Assembly: GCA_008711295.1 (NCBI GenBank)
Contig: VUYV01000062.1
Location: forward strand, 2,974,309-3,038,308
From: Anarhynchus alexandrinus
Taxonomy: Eukaryota; Chordata; Aves; Charadriiformes; Charadriidae
Direction of reading: 5' to 3'
DNA: 64,000 bases
Part shown: in pieces, positions 58,901-64,000 of the stretch
Position numbering within the stretch: the first letter of the stretch is position 1
Layout: every line of letters starts with the position of its first letter
Made by a program: the position numbers and the translations under genes
The notes under the pieces: model-generated
The model's input: only the letters and a program-made list of their open reading frames with translations
What the model was told of the DNA's origin: nothing
The model's database searches: none

Positions 58901-61900
58901 AACAGAAAGTTCCCAATCTCTTACTTACATTGTCTCCAGCAAGACCCGTTATTTGTGTCTCTGCTTATGCACCTCTACTCTCTACTTTGTGGGAGCTCCG
59001 TGGTGCCTTCTGGCACTCTCGCATCACCCGGGGCCACCTCTGTCATGGTCAGACTGTAGGTACACGCGTGACCACAGCACACGTCCGCTCCCAGTCGCCA
59101 GAGACTTCCCCGCCTGCACCAGAGCAGAGCCCAGGTGTAAACCAGCCTCGACGCGGGGCAGACGATGGGTGAGCACACAGCTTTCTGTCTTAACAGCATC
59201 CATGCACCCATTGTCTCTCACCATCTGCTAGGTGAAAGAAAAACCTATGCATCTACAGCCACACTAAATTTGCAAGAAGAGTAATTTTCCATCGTTTGCA
59301 TAACTGTAATCCATTTTTTCATAACGACACACACTAATAGGAATGACTTATAGCCCCAGTTTAGCGTGCTGCTAAACTACTGCTGTCTTCGCTTTACCTC
59401 TGGAAGAACAAGATAACCTTCCTGAGCTTCCTTTGTAAAATGCGAAATATTTCAGCCAAAACCATCGAGCTCTGACATTCACATATGTATGCTAGTGCCT
59501 AAATTAAGGTATGTATGTTTGAAATTTGTATCCTTCAAGGACAATCTGTGTAGAAGAGATAAACATTATAAAATGTAGACAGCTAAATAATGAAGTAAGG
59601 AATCTGGAATTTTATATAATGATAACTCAAGCACTGAGCTGTACATGTTTAGGTTTTGGAGTTTTCCCTTTTCCAAATTGCATTATAAGAATTATGGTTC
59701 CTTTAATGAAAAAAAAATAAAATGTATTTGCTATGATGAATAGTACTTCCCTAAATATTTTTAGTACTAGACATGTAATTTCAATAAGTGAAAAAGTTTG
59801 TTTAGAAAAAACTACTCAACTATAGTGAATGTCCAAAATCATTCTCCATCTGCAGAACCATAAAAGGGCTCAAAACAGAAGCAGAATGTTTTACAACAGC
59901 TGGTCTCTCTCAACTTTCTGTAATTTTTATAGCTATTTTGTGGTGAATTTTTTTTTAGCACATCACAGCAGGACTCTTCTAGAAACAGGCAGAGCATGAT
60001 TTCACTCATGCAGTTCCATGAAGCAGAGGTGGATTGCTGTTATCCCGAACCACCGCCAGGCCAGACACATGCAGGGTCAAGTTATGTACTCTCACACCAG
60101 CACTGAAAACTTATCAAATATGGCCCTGATCCAGCAAAGCACTTAAGCACATGCTTTACTTTAAACACGTAAGTAATCCTATTAGAGTAAATGAGATTCA
60201 GCATAAACCACTGGACTGAATCTCAGAATACCTTGGTTGTGGCCCTCATTATGTCAGTGACCGACCGTGTAACCTTGGGCAAATCACCATTTGCTGTGTC
60301 TTTATTTCCTCTTTTGCCCTTTACATGTGTTTACCATGTTGCACACCATTCTCAACAGAAATAATCCCAATCTGGAATCTTCTAGAAACTGCTGTACTAC
60401 AAATAACGGCAGGGATACTTATGTACACTTATACATACTTATTATATGTATACTTATACATACATAATATATATATACACATATGTATACTTATAATATA
60501 TATATACACATATGTATACTTATACATACTTATTATATGTATACTTATACCCTTTTAAAACACCTGTCATATACTCAAAACCAATGCTCACCCCCAAAAA
60601 AAAACCCCAAGATGACATCCTTTACCCTTAGGTCTACTTATCCAGTATTGACAACCAATTTCAAAAGCACAACATCGCTCTTAAAAAGCAGCTGTGGAGA
60701 AGGACAGCAGCTGACGGGTACCCGCAGGTCTGGGGCAGGACAGCTCCCAGGCACGGGGGGTTACGCGCCCTGGACTCCTGCTGCGGGTCCCCTCCCACCG
60801 CTAGTCACAGGGCAACGAGACGCCAAGCCCTGCCTGGGGATTCACGGGCCGGTCTGCCAGTGCTGTACCCACAAAAGGGAAAACACTGTACAGTCCTGGG
60901 AAAAGCTGCTTAAAGCCTGCAGGTGGGAGACAGCATTGTCTCGCAGGGTGCCACGCACCTGCACTGAAAGGCTTCACGTCCAGTATTTTTAGCCTTTGCG
61001 ATACAAGATGCAGTTTTCCACAGGTGGGCCATATGCCATCAACTGTATGTCTTAATGATCCCGAGAATATTTTCACACAAATAATTCTGCTTTTGCACAC
61101 ATATACAACCACGCAACGTGTTTACTCTTGCCATCACACTTCCTGCTTCCCGGCAGTTGTCACAGGCAATGTCACTGTCACAAGGAGAATATGGATTCAG
61201 CTCCTAACAATGAAGCAGGCACGGATGAGTGGGCAGGATACTCAAATGAGTTTCAGAAAGACTTGAGGTGAAATACTGTCCCCAGTGAAATCAATAACAG
61301 TTCTCCCATTTACTTCAGCAGAGTAAATATTTCAACTCTTTTTTTTTTCTGTGCCTTCTGGTCATCTCAGTGCCTAACAGAGTAATCATTTATTTTCCTT
61401 AGGAACACTGGGAAAAGGACAGAATAGATAGCAAGCGAGGGAGGGAGGAAAGATTTCAAAATAAATGTACTCTTTCCAGAATAATTAAAAAAAAAAAAAA
61501 AACACCACCAAAAAAACCTTACAATGATTCCTGTAGTTACAGACTATAAACAATGCAGAAAATGAGATTAGATTAACACAGTTAAGATACTCCTTTCTAG
61601 GAACTCATTCACAAATTCCTCTTGTGTCCTTGAAACACCTGTACACCACGTTGCTGCTTTCCCAGCCGAGCCAAAGAACAGCTCACAGCAACACAGCTTC
61701 GCCTGTGTCCGTCTGCGCCGGATCAGGCCTTTTGCATACAAAGATATCTATTATAAGACACATGCATCATGAGCTGTGCTCTGCTAATTAAAATATTTTC
61801 TGCTGCAGATTGGAAGCCTGGCCTACAAGATACTTGCCAAAATTATGTTCAGGGGCACAGCAACTGAAATGTGATTTTGAATAGGTCAAAAGTTAGTTAC

Positions 61901-63829
61901 TTTTGACTTTTTCTGAATGTGCGCTCTGTTCTCATTGCACGATGAAGGGAAAGACAGTCAAAAGGTTATATATAACTGTGCATTTGCAGCAACTTAATGG
62001 ACACAATAAACTACTGGTTTTCAGAAGCCATTCAAGATTTTGGACGTAAAAAAAAAAAATTAAAAAGAACATGTACAGTAACCTGTAACAGAGCCTGAAA
62101 AAAAAACCGCATACCATGCATAACACAATAAAGTTACTGAATAAGTGAAATTTCTAGTAAGCATGCTGTCTGTCAGTAAGCATTGCAAGTTTCCAAAATT
62201 AGTTGGCATATCAGACAACAGTGAACATTTACTATGCATTTTAGAGCTCTTGAAGTCCTTAGCAGCATTCAAAGTTAAGGCTGACATTTCATCTTTAATT
62301 CATGCTCCTGTGTCTTTCTATATTAACTACTAACAAAGCAGCACGCTAATAGCCCGGGCGCAGAGCGCATGCGCGAGGCAGGGGCTGTGCACGCTCCGGG
62401 AACGCTGCTCTGCATCTCCAGCGAAAGTAGATCTGTGCCTTTCGACACGGCAGGCAGCCACCAAACCAGCACTGACAAACCTGAACATCGCAGCAGCTGA
62501 GATGGAGATGACCGTAAAGAGCAACAGAAAAGTATGCTCGTGAGATCTATTTAGAAGCAATCTCTCTAGGAGAAAGTTTTCTTCAGCTACCGAACCGCCT
62601 TACTCGAGCCCACCTTACTTCTCCCTCTTACAGCGATCTTTGTAATTCAGCAAACTTTATCTACTCATTTGGAAAGGATTCTAAAAAAAAACAAACAGGT
62701 TTTAACATAAGTTTAGACTTTGTGCAGCACCCTTCTTTTCCCCAGCATCTCATGCAGCGCCTCACAAAAGGCCCCAGAGGTTGGACAAACATAGCACCAG
62801 GAAAAACACAGTGTGAAAGGGATCTTTATGTGCATGTGTGAGGGCCCAGTGCTAATAGCTCAATGTGCTATTGACACATCACAGTGCAAACAGCTAAGTC
62901 TTTTTCAAAATAGCATGAGTCACAAGTGTCATTCTTAACTTTGCCTTTCCCAGATTTGGGTAATTTGTGAAACAAATCATCCCCGTGTTATTAAAACATA
63001 TTTTTGTAAATGAAGGTAGCCACAGGGAAATGACTCTTGCTCGTGACTGGAGCGTTTACTCCATAAACTACACACGCCGCAGGGAAGGTGTGAATAGATA
63101 GAAGCGGGACTGCAACTTCTCCGACAACCCTCGTCAAATCAAAGCGTTCGGTACCTTCCCCTGGTAGCAGCTGATGCACTTTTAGATAATCCTCCCGTTT
63201 GCTATAACCCTCCAGTTAGAGACCGGCCGCGATAGAGCCGGGATCCCCCCGCAGCGCAGCGCGGAGGGAGGCGTCCCGTCCCTTCCCTTCCCTTCCTTCC
63301 CTGCCTCCCTCCCTCGCAGGGGTGCCCGAGCCCCATCGCGGCGCTGCCCGACCCCCGGAGCGGCTCCAGCCCGGGGAGAAGTTCGGCAAGTCCCGGCCGG
63401 AGCCCCCCGCGGCTGCGCGCTCGGCTGAGCCGCCTTTTGTTCCCTGGCCGCGGGGCAGCGGGACGCGCACCCCGACGGTACCGGCGGCTCCGTGCGGGCG
63501 TCGCACCGGACCGGAACNGAGGAGGGAGGCGGCCCGGCGGACACCCGCCGCCTCCAACTTTCCGCGGCCGGGCGTCCCACGGCCCCGCAGGGACCCGCCG
63601 GCGGACCGGGGGCTTTCGGGCATCCCCTCGCCCCGCGCCTCCCCGCCCCGACGGAGCCCCGACTCCGGCTCTCGGGGAACCGGCCCCGGCCCCGGCGGCA
63701 GGAATTGCCAGACGCGGGAATAATCACCTTGTTGTAGTTGTAGTAACCCAAACACTGGGCAAAGTCCAGGTTGGAGGGGTCTCCGGGAAGCGAGCTGCCC
63801 GCCGCAGCCGGGTAAAATCTTACATCCAT
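4690..63829 (-). CDS. TOX3: TOX3, 5' part of the spliced coding region (exons 1-3)
   Basis: This is the coding span of TOX3, a nuclear HMG-box protein of the TOX family, known as a transcriptional co-regulator that works with CREB/CBP and promotes neuronal survival. Three minus-strand exons join in phase 0: 63829-63728, 10522-10457 and 6579-6325, with a second copy of exon 3 at 4944-4690. Together they encode 141 residues starting [11 protein letters not shown] and reaching SNGLHM. The match to vertebrate TOX3 is by recognition: the [17 protein letters not shown] and [16 protein letters not shown] stretches are distinctive and differ from TOX itself. Every junction has GT and AG in the right place. 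Human TOX3 is about 576 residues, so the NLS, HMG box and Gln-rich C-terminus are missing here and should lie left of position 1. Intron 1 is about 53 kb and intron 2 about 3.9 kb. Confidence 0.95.
4973..5620. other. Assembly gap (648 N)
   Basis: This is a run of N with no sequence content. Because the flanks overlap by nearly 1 kb, the gap is probably not real missing sequence. Confidence 0.95.
5621..6607. repeat. Right copy of duplicated block (contig-end overlap)
   Basis: The block begins at the first base after the N gap and repeats 3991-4972. After 6607 the sequence continues into intron 2, which the left copy never reaches. The mirror arrangement, with one copy ending at the gap and the other starting at it, is what two unmerged overlapping contigs give. 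Confidence 0.9.
6325..6579 (-). CDS. TOX3: TOX3 coding exon 3 (copy joined to intron 2)
   Basis: This 255-base, phase-0 exon encodes 85 residues starting [20 protein letters not shown] and ending HSNGLHM. It carries the TOX-family N-terminal motifs IPPITPP and [16 protein letters not shown], which sit upstream of the NLS and HMG box and belong to the acidic transactivation region. The acceptor tract reads CTTCTCCTGTCCTTTTCCAG, with exon start CAG. The donor is ATG followed by GTAGGT (GT at 6324-6323). The length equals the 85 codons of the mammalian exon. This copy is contiguous with exon 2 through intron 2, so it is the natural partner for exons 1 and 2. The same exon is present at 4690-4944 across an N gap, probably an assembly duplicate. 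Confidence 0.95.
6608..10456 (-). other. TOX3 intron 2
   Basis: This is non-coding sequence between exon 3 and exon 2. Most is AT-rich with long T and A runs. Two patches stand out: 7860-8250, which combines CpG-containing and TAAT-rich sequence, and 9780-10050, which is comparatively CpG-rich and holds an 87-codon minus-strand open frame with no recognisable product. No interspersed repeat was identified. Confidence 0.7.
7860..8250. promoter_or_regulatory. Candidate conserved non-coding element in intron 2
   Basis: The left half has unusually high CpG for this intron (around 7868-8030). It is followed by non-repetitive sequence with several TAAT or ATTA cores (8080-8250). The texture resembles developmental enhancers, but no alignment was possible, so this is inference from composition only. 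Confidence 0.25.
10457..10522 (-). CDS. TOX3: TOX3 coding exon 2
   Basis: This 66-base exon encodes [19 protein letters not shown] followed by ANE. It is too short to stand out as an open frame and was found by its protein match to TOX3. The acceptor is TTTTTCTTTCAG (AG at 10524-10523) after a T-rich tract. The donor is GAG followed by GTAGAT (GT at 10456-10455). Both ends are phase 0, matching exon 1 upstream and exon 3 downstream. Human TOX3 has FFAASE at the end of this exon; here it reads FLAANE, a small conservative change. The exon contributes part of the N-terminal region ahead of the HMG box. Confidence 0.94.
12851..13002. repeat. Local direct duplication, 57-bp units with 95-bp period
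   Basis: The segment 12851-12907 recurs at 12946-13002 with one difference (CGATCAACG versus CGATCGACG). A single ambiguous base at 12908 follows the first unit directly. It could be a recent tandem duplication or a local assembly error at a difficult spot. Confidence 0.85.
16338..16359. promoter_or_regulatory. Perfect 22-bp palindrome
   Basis: The arm GCCATATTTTT is followed directly by its exact reverse complement with no spacer. The centre contains TATTTTTA, which fits the MEF2-type core, and each end carries CCATAT or ATATGG as in half CArG boxes. Protein binding is an inference. Perfect 22-bp palindromes are rare by chance, though AT-richness raises the odds. Confidence 0.45.
16640..16815. 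promoter_or_regulatory. Candidate conserved non-coding element
   Basis: This is non-repetitive sequence with several homeodomain-like cores (AATTAC, TCAATTAAG, AATTAATGGAG) flanking a poly-A run at about 16722-16738. It is suggested only by motif density and the lack of repeat similarity. Confidence 0.2.
20285..20520. promoter_or_regulatory. GC- and CpG-rich pocket inside AT-rich intron 1
   Basis: About 235 bases contain roughly a dozen CpGs by eye, with sharp edges against AT-rich flanks. Open frames occur on both strands here (141 codons plus, 93 codons minus), but neither resembles a known protein and both follow from the GC content. It could be an intronic CpG island, an alternative promoter or an exapted GC-rich repeat. 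Confidence 0.35.
22510..22530. promoter_or_regulatory. Near-perfect palindrome centred on TAATTA
   Basis: The inner ten bases GCTAATTAGC are a perfect palindrome with a homeodomain TAATTA core. The outer arms CTAAC and GTTAG also pair, with one unpaired G on the left. Function is unknown. Confidence 0.35.
25450..25543. other. Assembly gap (94 N)
   Basis: This is a run of N with no sequence. It cuts into the CR1 fragment on its right, so the size and continuity of that element are unknown. Confidence 0.95.
25544..25671 (-). repeat. CR1 LINE fragment (reverse transcriptase region)
   Basis: Translated on the minus strand, this gives [20 protein letters not shown] and then [13 protein letters not shown]. 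This is a typical CR1 ORF2 reverse-transcriptase stretch. The open frame runs straight into the N gap at its downstream end. The similarity stops near 25671, where non-repeat intron resumes. It is a dead, internal fragment. Confidence 0.85.
25672..30849 (-). other. TOX3 intron 1 segment without identified elements
   Basis: This is AT-rich intron with only short open frames and no recognisable repeat or gene. A short CT-rich run lies near 28517-28534, followed by TATATA. Confidence 0.6.
30850..31276 (+). repeat. CR1 LINE, 3' end with intact ORF2 C-terminus
   Basis: This is a 5'-truncated CR1 in sense on the plus strand. It carries the C-terminal ORF2 frame ([20 protein letters not shown] through [10 protein letters not shown] and [20 protein letters not shown]) to a TAG at 31175-31177. 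The 3' UTR follows and ends in about three copies of the octamer ATTCTATG, the CR1 tail. The visible coding part has no frameshift, so it is one of the younger copies here. It lies antisense to TOX3. Confidence 0.93.
31277..33885 (-). other. TOX3 intron 1 segment without identified elements
   Basis: This is AT-rich intron with short open frames only. I recognise no repeat, exon or RNA gene. Confidence 0.6.
33886..34321 (-). repeat. CR1 LINE, 3' end
   Basis: In minus orientation the element reads [20 protein letters not shown], then [20 protein letters not shown], and then the CR1 3' UTR, with the terminal end at about 33886 (ATAGAATCACGGAATT on the plus strand). It differs from the copies at 30.9 and 39.6 kb and belongs to a different CR1 subfamily. 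It is oriented with TOX3. Confidence 0.92.
34322..36439 (-). other. TOX3 intron 1 segment without identified elements
   Basis: This is AT-rich intron with no recognisable exon or repeat. 36170-36320 is slightly more GC-rich with no clear identity. Confidence 0.55.
36440..36486 (+). repeat. MIR-type SINE, left part (split by CR1)
   Basis: TTCTGCCACCTGAATCTGCA followed by TGACCTTGATCAAGT matches the MIR/CORE-SINE core. The expected continuation, AAGTTACTTAACTTCTCTG, is found only after the inserted CR1, at 36695. This is an old amniote SINE relic. Confidence 0.7.
36487..36694 (+). repeat. CR1 LINE 3' end inserted into a MIR
   Basis: This is a severely 5'-truncated CR1 of about 208 bases. It starts in the region just before the HWNRLP codons and ends GGTCCCTTCCAACC through ATTCTATGATTCCATGA. 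AAGT occurs on both sides (36483-36486 and 36695-36698), consistent with a short target-site duplication. It lies antisense to TOX3. Confidence 0.9.
36695..36752 (+). repeat. MIR-type SINE, right part (split by CR1)
   Basis: AAGTTACTTAACTTCTCTG followed by GTTTAATGAAAATAATAA resumes the MIR sequence interrupted at 36486. The two halves rejoin into one continuous SINE remnant once the CR1 is removed. Confidence 0.7.
36753..39605 (-). other. TOX3 intron 1 segment, mostly unannotated
   Basis: This is AT-rich intron without recognised exons or repeats. The only interval I flag separately is 38951-39150, for its homeobox-like motif density. Confidence 0.55.
38951..39150. promoter_or_regulatory. 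Candidate conserved non-coding element
   Basis: This is non-repetitive AT-rich sequence with clustered TAAT cores (GGATTATAATGAGG, TTAATTAGCATG, GCAATTAATATC, ATTATTAATTCATC nearby). It is suggested by motif density alone. Confidence 0.2.
39606..40298 (+). repeat. CR1 LINE, longest copy in the window, frameshifted
   Basis: About 690 bases of CR1 3' end lie in plus orientation. The ORF2 C-terminal region begins [15 protein letters not shown] and shifts frame near 39685 into [20 protein letters not shown]. It continues through [20 protein letters not shown], shifts frame again near 40010, and ends [20 protein letters not shown]. The CR1 3' UTR and ATTCTACGATTCTATGA tail follow. It cannot encode a working protein. 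It lies antisense to TOX3. Confidence 0.94.
40299..41299 (-). other. TOX3 intron 1 segment without identified elements
   Basis: This is very AT-rich intron. It includes TA/CATA-rich low-complexity sequence near 41160-41225. No gene or interspersed repeat is recognised. Confidence 0.6.
41300..41445 (-). repeat. MIR-type SINE remnant
   Basis: The plus strand reads GCTTGTCCAAGGTCGTACAG then GGGATTGGAACC, preceded by TATCATCTCTATTTTCATAG. This is the reverse complement of the MIR/CORE-SINE core (CTTGGGCAAG and CTCATCTGTAAAATG regions). It is old and diverged, as expected for an amniote-wide SINE. Confidence 0.75.
41446..44587 (-). other. TOX3 intron 1 segment without identified elements
   Basis: This is AT-rich intron. 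It contains a 150-codon plus-strand open frame (42279-42731) with no recognisable domain, which I regard as chance. No repeats are recognised. Confidence 0.55.
44588..44662. repeat. Palindromic amniote MITE-like repeat fragment
   Basis: TGAAATTAATGGGAGTTTTG continues into CCATTGACTTCCATGGGCCA. This is a self-complementary arrangement that I recognise as common in turtle, crocodile and bird DNA. Its reverse complement aligns with 61264-61330 in this same window, which supports a shared repeat family. I cannot name the family with certainty. Confidence 0.6.
44663..47607 (-). other. TOX3 intron 1 segment, mostly unannotated
   Basis: This is AT-rich intron with no recognised exon or repeat. I flag 45180-45600 separately as a possible conserved element. 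Confidence 0.55.
45180..45600. promoter_or_regulatory. Candidate conserved non-coding element
   Basis: This is non-repetitive, T-rich sequence with recurring ATTAAATG or CATTTAA motifs (45480-45550) and ordered complexity unlike simple AT drift. No known element was matched. It is suggested by texture only. Confidence 0.2.
47608..48155 (-). repeat. Old, diverged CR1 LINE fragment
   Basis: The plus strand follows the reverse complement of a CR1 3' region: AATCACAGGATCGTCCAGGT, then TAGGCAACCTGTTCCAACAC, then CTTCTCCAGGCTGGACAAGC. A more internal part (CAGGACCCGCTGGTCCTTTT) follows near 48067, apparently after an internal deletion. It is much more decayed than the other CR1 copies. Confidence 0.8.
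48156..60120 (-). other. TOX3 intron 1, long stretch without identified elements
   Basis: About 12 kb of AT-rich intron contains homopolymer and AC-rich tracts (for example near 49082, 51121, 52135-52185, 55688-55735, 56631-56680). I found no convincing exon, RNA gene or interspersed repeat. A small CpG-containing patch lies near 58475-58560. A 157-codon open frame at 58699-59172 has no recognisable domain. Confidence 0.5.
60121..60200 (+). repeat. Fragment of amniote palindromic DNA-transposon-like repeat
   Basis: GCCCTGATCCAGCAAAGCAC, then TTAAGCACATGCTTTACTTT and AAACACGTAAGTAATCC, resembles a palindromic repeat that is abundant in turtles and crocodilians and old in birds. Only one half is clear here. 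The family name is not certain. Confidence 0.55.
60215..60322 (+). repeat. MIR-type (tRNA-derived) SINE remnant
   Basis: GTAACCTTGGGCAAATCACC followed by TTTATTTCCTCTTTTGCCC matches the MIR core (TGTGACCTTGGGCAAGT and the CAGTTTCCTCATCTGTAAA region). It directly abuts the palindromic repeat on its left. Confidence 0.7.
60418..60552. repeat. TA/CATA-rich tandem repeat
   Basis: Interleaved units such as ATATGTATACTTATA and ATATATATATACACAT recur. A longer unit starting CTTATACATACTTATTATAT is present at both ends. It is highly self-complementary and likely length-variable between individuals. A 169-codon open frame that starts in it is a low-complexity artefact. Confidence 0.8.
60705..60990. 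promoter_or_regulatory. GC-rich pocket about 2.8 kb inside intron 1
   Basis: GC and CpG content is raised (for example ACGGGTACCCGC and GGGTTACGCGCCC) between AT-rich flanks, not far from exon 1. It may be a promoter-proximal intronic regulatory element. No gene feature is identifiable. Confidence 0.3.
61264..61330. repeat. Palindromic amniote MITE-like repeat fragment
   Basis: TGAAATACTGTCCCCAGTGA, then AATCAATAACAGTTCTCCCA and TTTACTTCAGCAGAG, aligns with the reverse complement of 44588-44662. The two share TCAAT, CTCCCATT and TTCAG at matching spacing. Confidence 0.55.
61331..62339 (-). other. TOX3 intron 1 segment without identified elements
   Basis: This is AT-rich intron with poly-A and AC-rich runs (61487-61520, 62047-62060). 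Nothing else is recognised. Confidence 0.6.
62340..62440. promoter_or_regulatory. CpG-containing segment with an NRF1-type motif
   Basis: GCGCATGCGC at 62365-62374 is the palindromic core of the NRF1 binding motif. It sits in a small CpG-rich patch (CCCGGGCGCAGAGC and neighbours) about 1.35 kb inside intron 1 from exon 1. It could be an alternative promoter or promoter-proximal regulatory site. Occupancy is not shown by sequence. Confidence 0.4.
62441..63194 (-). other. TOX3 intron 1, segment next to the CpG island
   Basis: This is moderately AT-rich intron between the NRF1-motif patch and the CpG island. No repeat, exon or RNA gene is recognised. Confidence 0.55.
63274..63315. repeat. Polypyrimidine/polypurine tract downstream of exon 1
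   Basis: The plus strand reads as repeated CCCTTCCCTT and CCTCCCTCCCT units. On the minus (transcribed-sense) strand this gives several runs of three G within about 40 bases, in the first part of intron 1, roughly 410 bases past the exon 1 donor. Such tracts can form G-quadruplex or triplex structures. It may equally be a simple repeat within the CpG island. Confidence 0.6.
63728..63829 (-). CDS. TOX3: TOX3 coding exon 1 (start codon to first donor)
   Basis: This exon encodes 34 residues, beginning [20 protein letters not shown] and ending in CLGYYNYNK. The ATG is at 63829-63827 in strong Kozak context (G at -3, G at +4). An in-frame TAA at 63880-63878, with no ATG between, fixes this as the first possible start, and no upstream ATG occurs in the visible 5' leader. 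The exon ends AAG and is followed by the donor GTGATT (GT at 63727-63726), in phase 0. Mammalian TOX3 begins [20 protein letters not shown] with about 29 residues in this exon, so the bird form appears a few residues longer after the AAAG. The exon lies in a CpG island. Identification rests on recognised N-terminal similarity and on the phase match with exon 2. Confidence 0.95.
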
Positions 63830-64000
63830 GCCGGTGCTTTGGTCCAAGAAGTGCACTTGGAGGAACCGCCGGGAGGTTTAATAGATCCACCTTCAGGTGC
63901 CTTCCCCGGGGCTGGGGCGCGGGCAAACCGCCGAGGGACCGGAGCTGCGGGGCGCCGAGGCTTCCCCGGGAGCGGGGACGATGGAGGGGCGGCGGGGGGG
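63830..64000 (-). promoter_or_regulatory. TOX3: TOX3 5' UTR and promoter-proximal sequence
   Basis: This is sequence immediately upstream of the TOX3 start codon, GC-rich and CpG-rich to the window edge. No ATG is present on the minus strand in this interval. An in-frame TAA lies at 63880-63878. The transcription start cannot be placed from sequence alone, and no TATA box is obvious, as expected for a CpG-island promoter. How much is transcribed leader and how much is promoter is undetermined. Confidence 0.75.

Larger units (their letters stand above)
63195..64000. promoter_or_regulatory. CpG island covering TOX3 exon 1
   Basis: There is an abrupt switch from AT-rich intron to very GC-rich sequence with dense CpG, continuing to the end of the window and enclosing coding exon 1. 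Long open frames on both strands here are a by-product of high GC and are not separate genes. Such islands mark the 5' ends of developmental regulators and are usually promoters. One ambiguous base is at 63518. Confidence 0.85.

Noticed and set aside
58699..59172. 157-codon plus-strand open frame
   Set aside because: No family resemblance. Overlapping frames in other phases are also open, as expected from local GC rise.
60483..60992. 169-codon plus-strand open frame
   Set aside because: Begins in the TA/CATA tandem repeat (Tyr/Ile-rich low complexity) and runs into a GC-rich pocket. Not protein-like.
63175..63240. Possible alternative TOX3 first exon ending in a GTGCAT donor-like site
   Set aside because: The frame leading into it is closed by a TAA a few codons upstream with no ATG between, so it could not supply an alternative start.
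63830..63856. N-terminal extension of TOX3 starting at 63856
   Set aside because: The codon at 63856 is GTG, not ATG, and the MDVRFYP start in strong Kozak context matches the family N-terminus.
63182..63926. Long overlapping open frames on both strands in the CpG island
   Set aside because: Only the 34 codons of TOX3 exon 1 match a known protein. The remainder is intron read-through or GC-driven open frame, with stop-free length due to composition.
1..64000. Search for tRNA, rRNA, CRISPR arrays, operons or phage-like modules
   Set aside because: Nothing resembling these was seen. The window is intronic vertebrate DNA.

Overview
This is vertebrate nuclear DNA, almost certainly from a bird. 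It is AT-rich, intron-dominated sequence with one CpG-rich island at the right edge. The recognisable interspersed repeats are CR1 LINEs ending in the avian-style ATTCTATGATTCTATGA tail, plus old amniote SINE and palindromic fragments. I see no mammalian Alu, B1 or L1 sequence. No bacterial, phage, CRISPR or operon-like content is present.

The only gene I can support is TOX3 (TOX high mobility group box family member 3), read on the minus strand. The window holds its 5' part. The 5' UTR and CpG-island promoter flank lie at 63830-64000, coding exon 1 at 63728-63829 (34 codons), exon 2 at 10457-10522 (22 codons) and exon 3 at 6325-6579 (85 codons). The three exons join in phase 0 and encode the first 141 residues, the N-terminal TOX-family region before the HMG box. 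The HMG-box and C-terminal exons must lie to the left of position 1.

Exon 3 appears twice. The block at 3991-4972 (exon copy 4690-4944) is repeated at 5621-6607 (exon copy 6325-6579), with a 648-base N gap exactly between them. The two blocks look identical apart from three small indels. This is the signature of two contig ends that overlap but were not merged, so a single true exon 3 is the best reading. Both copies are phase 0 with intact splice sites, so an automatic gene model could wrongly carry an 85-residue tandem duplication.

Layout from left to right: 1-4689 is intron 3 as assembled. 4690-6607 is the duplicated exon 3 region around the gap. 6608-10456 is intron 2. 10523-63727 is a single intron 1 of about 53 kb. 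That intron contains CR1 fragments near 25.6, 30.9, 34.0, 36.5, 39.6 and 47.7 kb, and MIR-type SINE remnants near 36.4, 41.3 and 60.2 kb, one of them split by a CR1. It also contains palindromic amniote repeat fragments, two short hyphen-free palindromes, a 95-bp local duplication and a few GC/CpG-rich pockets. The right edge (about 63.2-64.0 kb) is the CpG island over exon 1.

I found no convincing second gene, no RNA gene and no previously undescribed system. The most useful observation is the false duplication of exon 3. The regulatory suggestions in intron 1 are motif-level inferences only.
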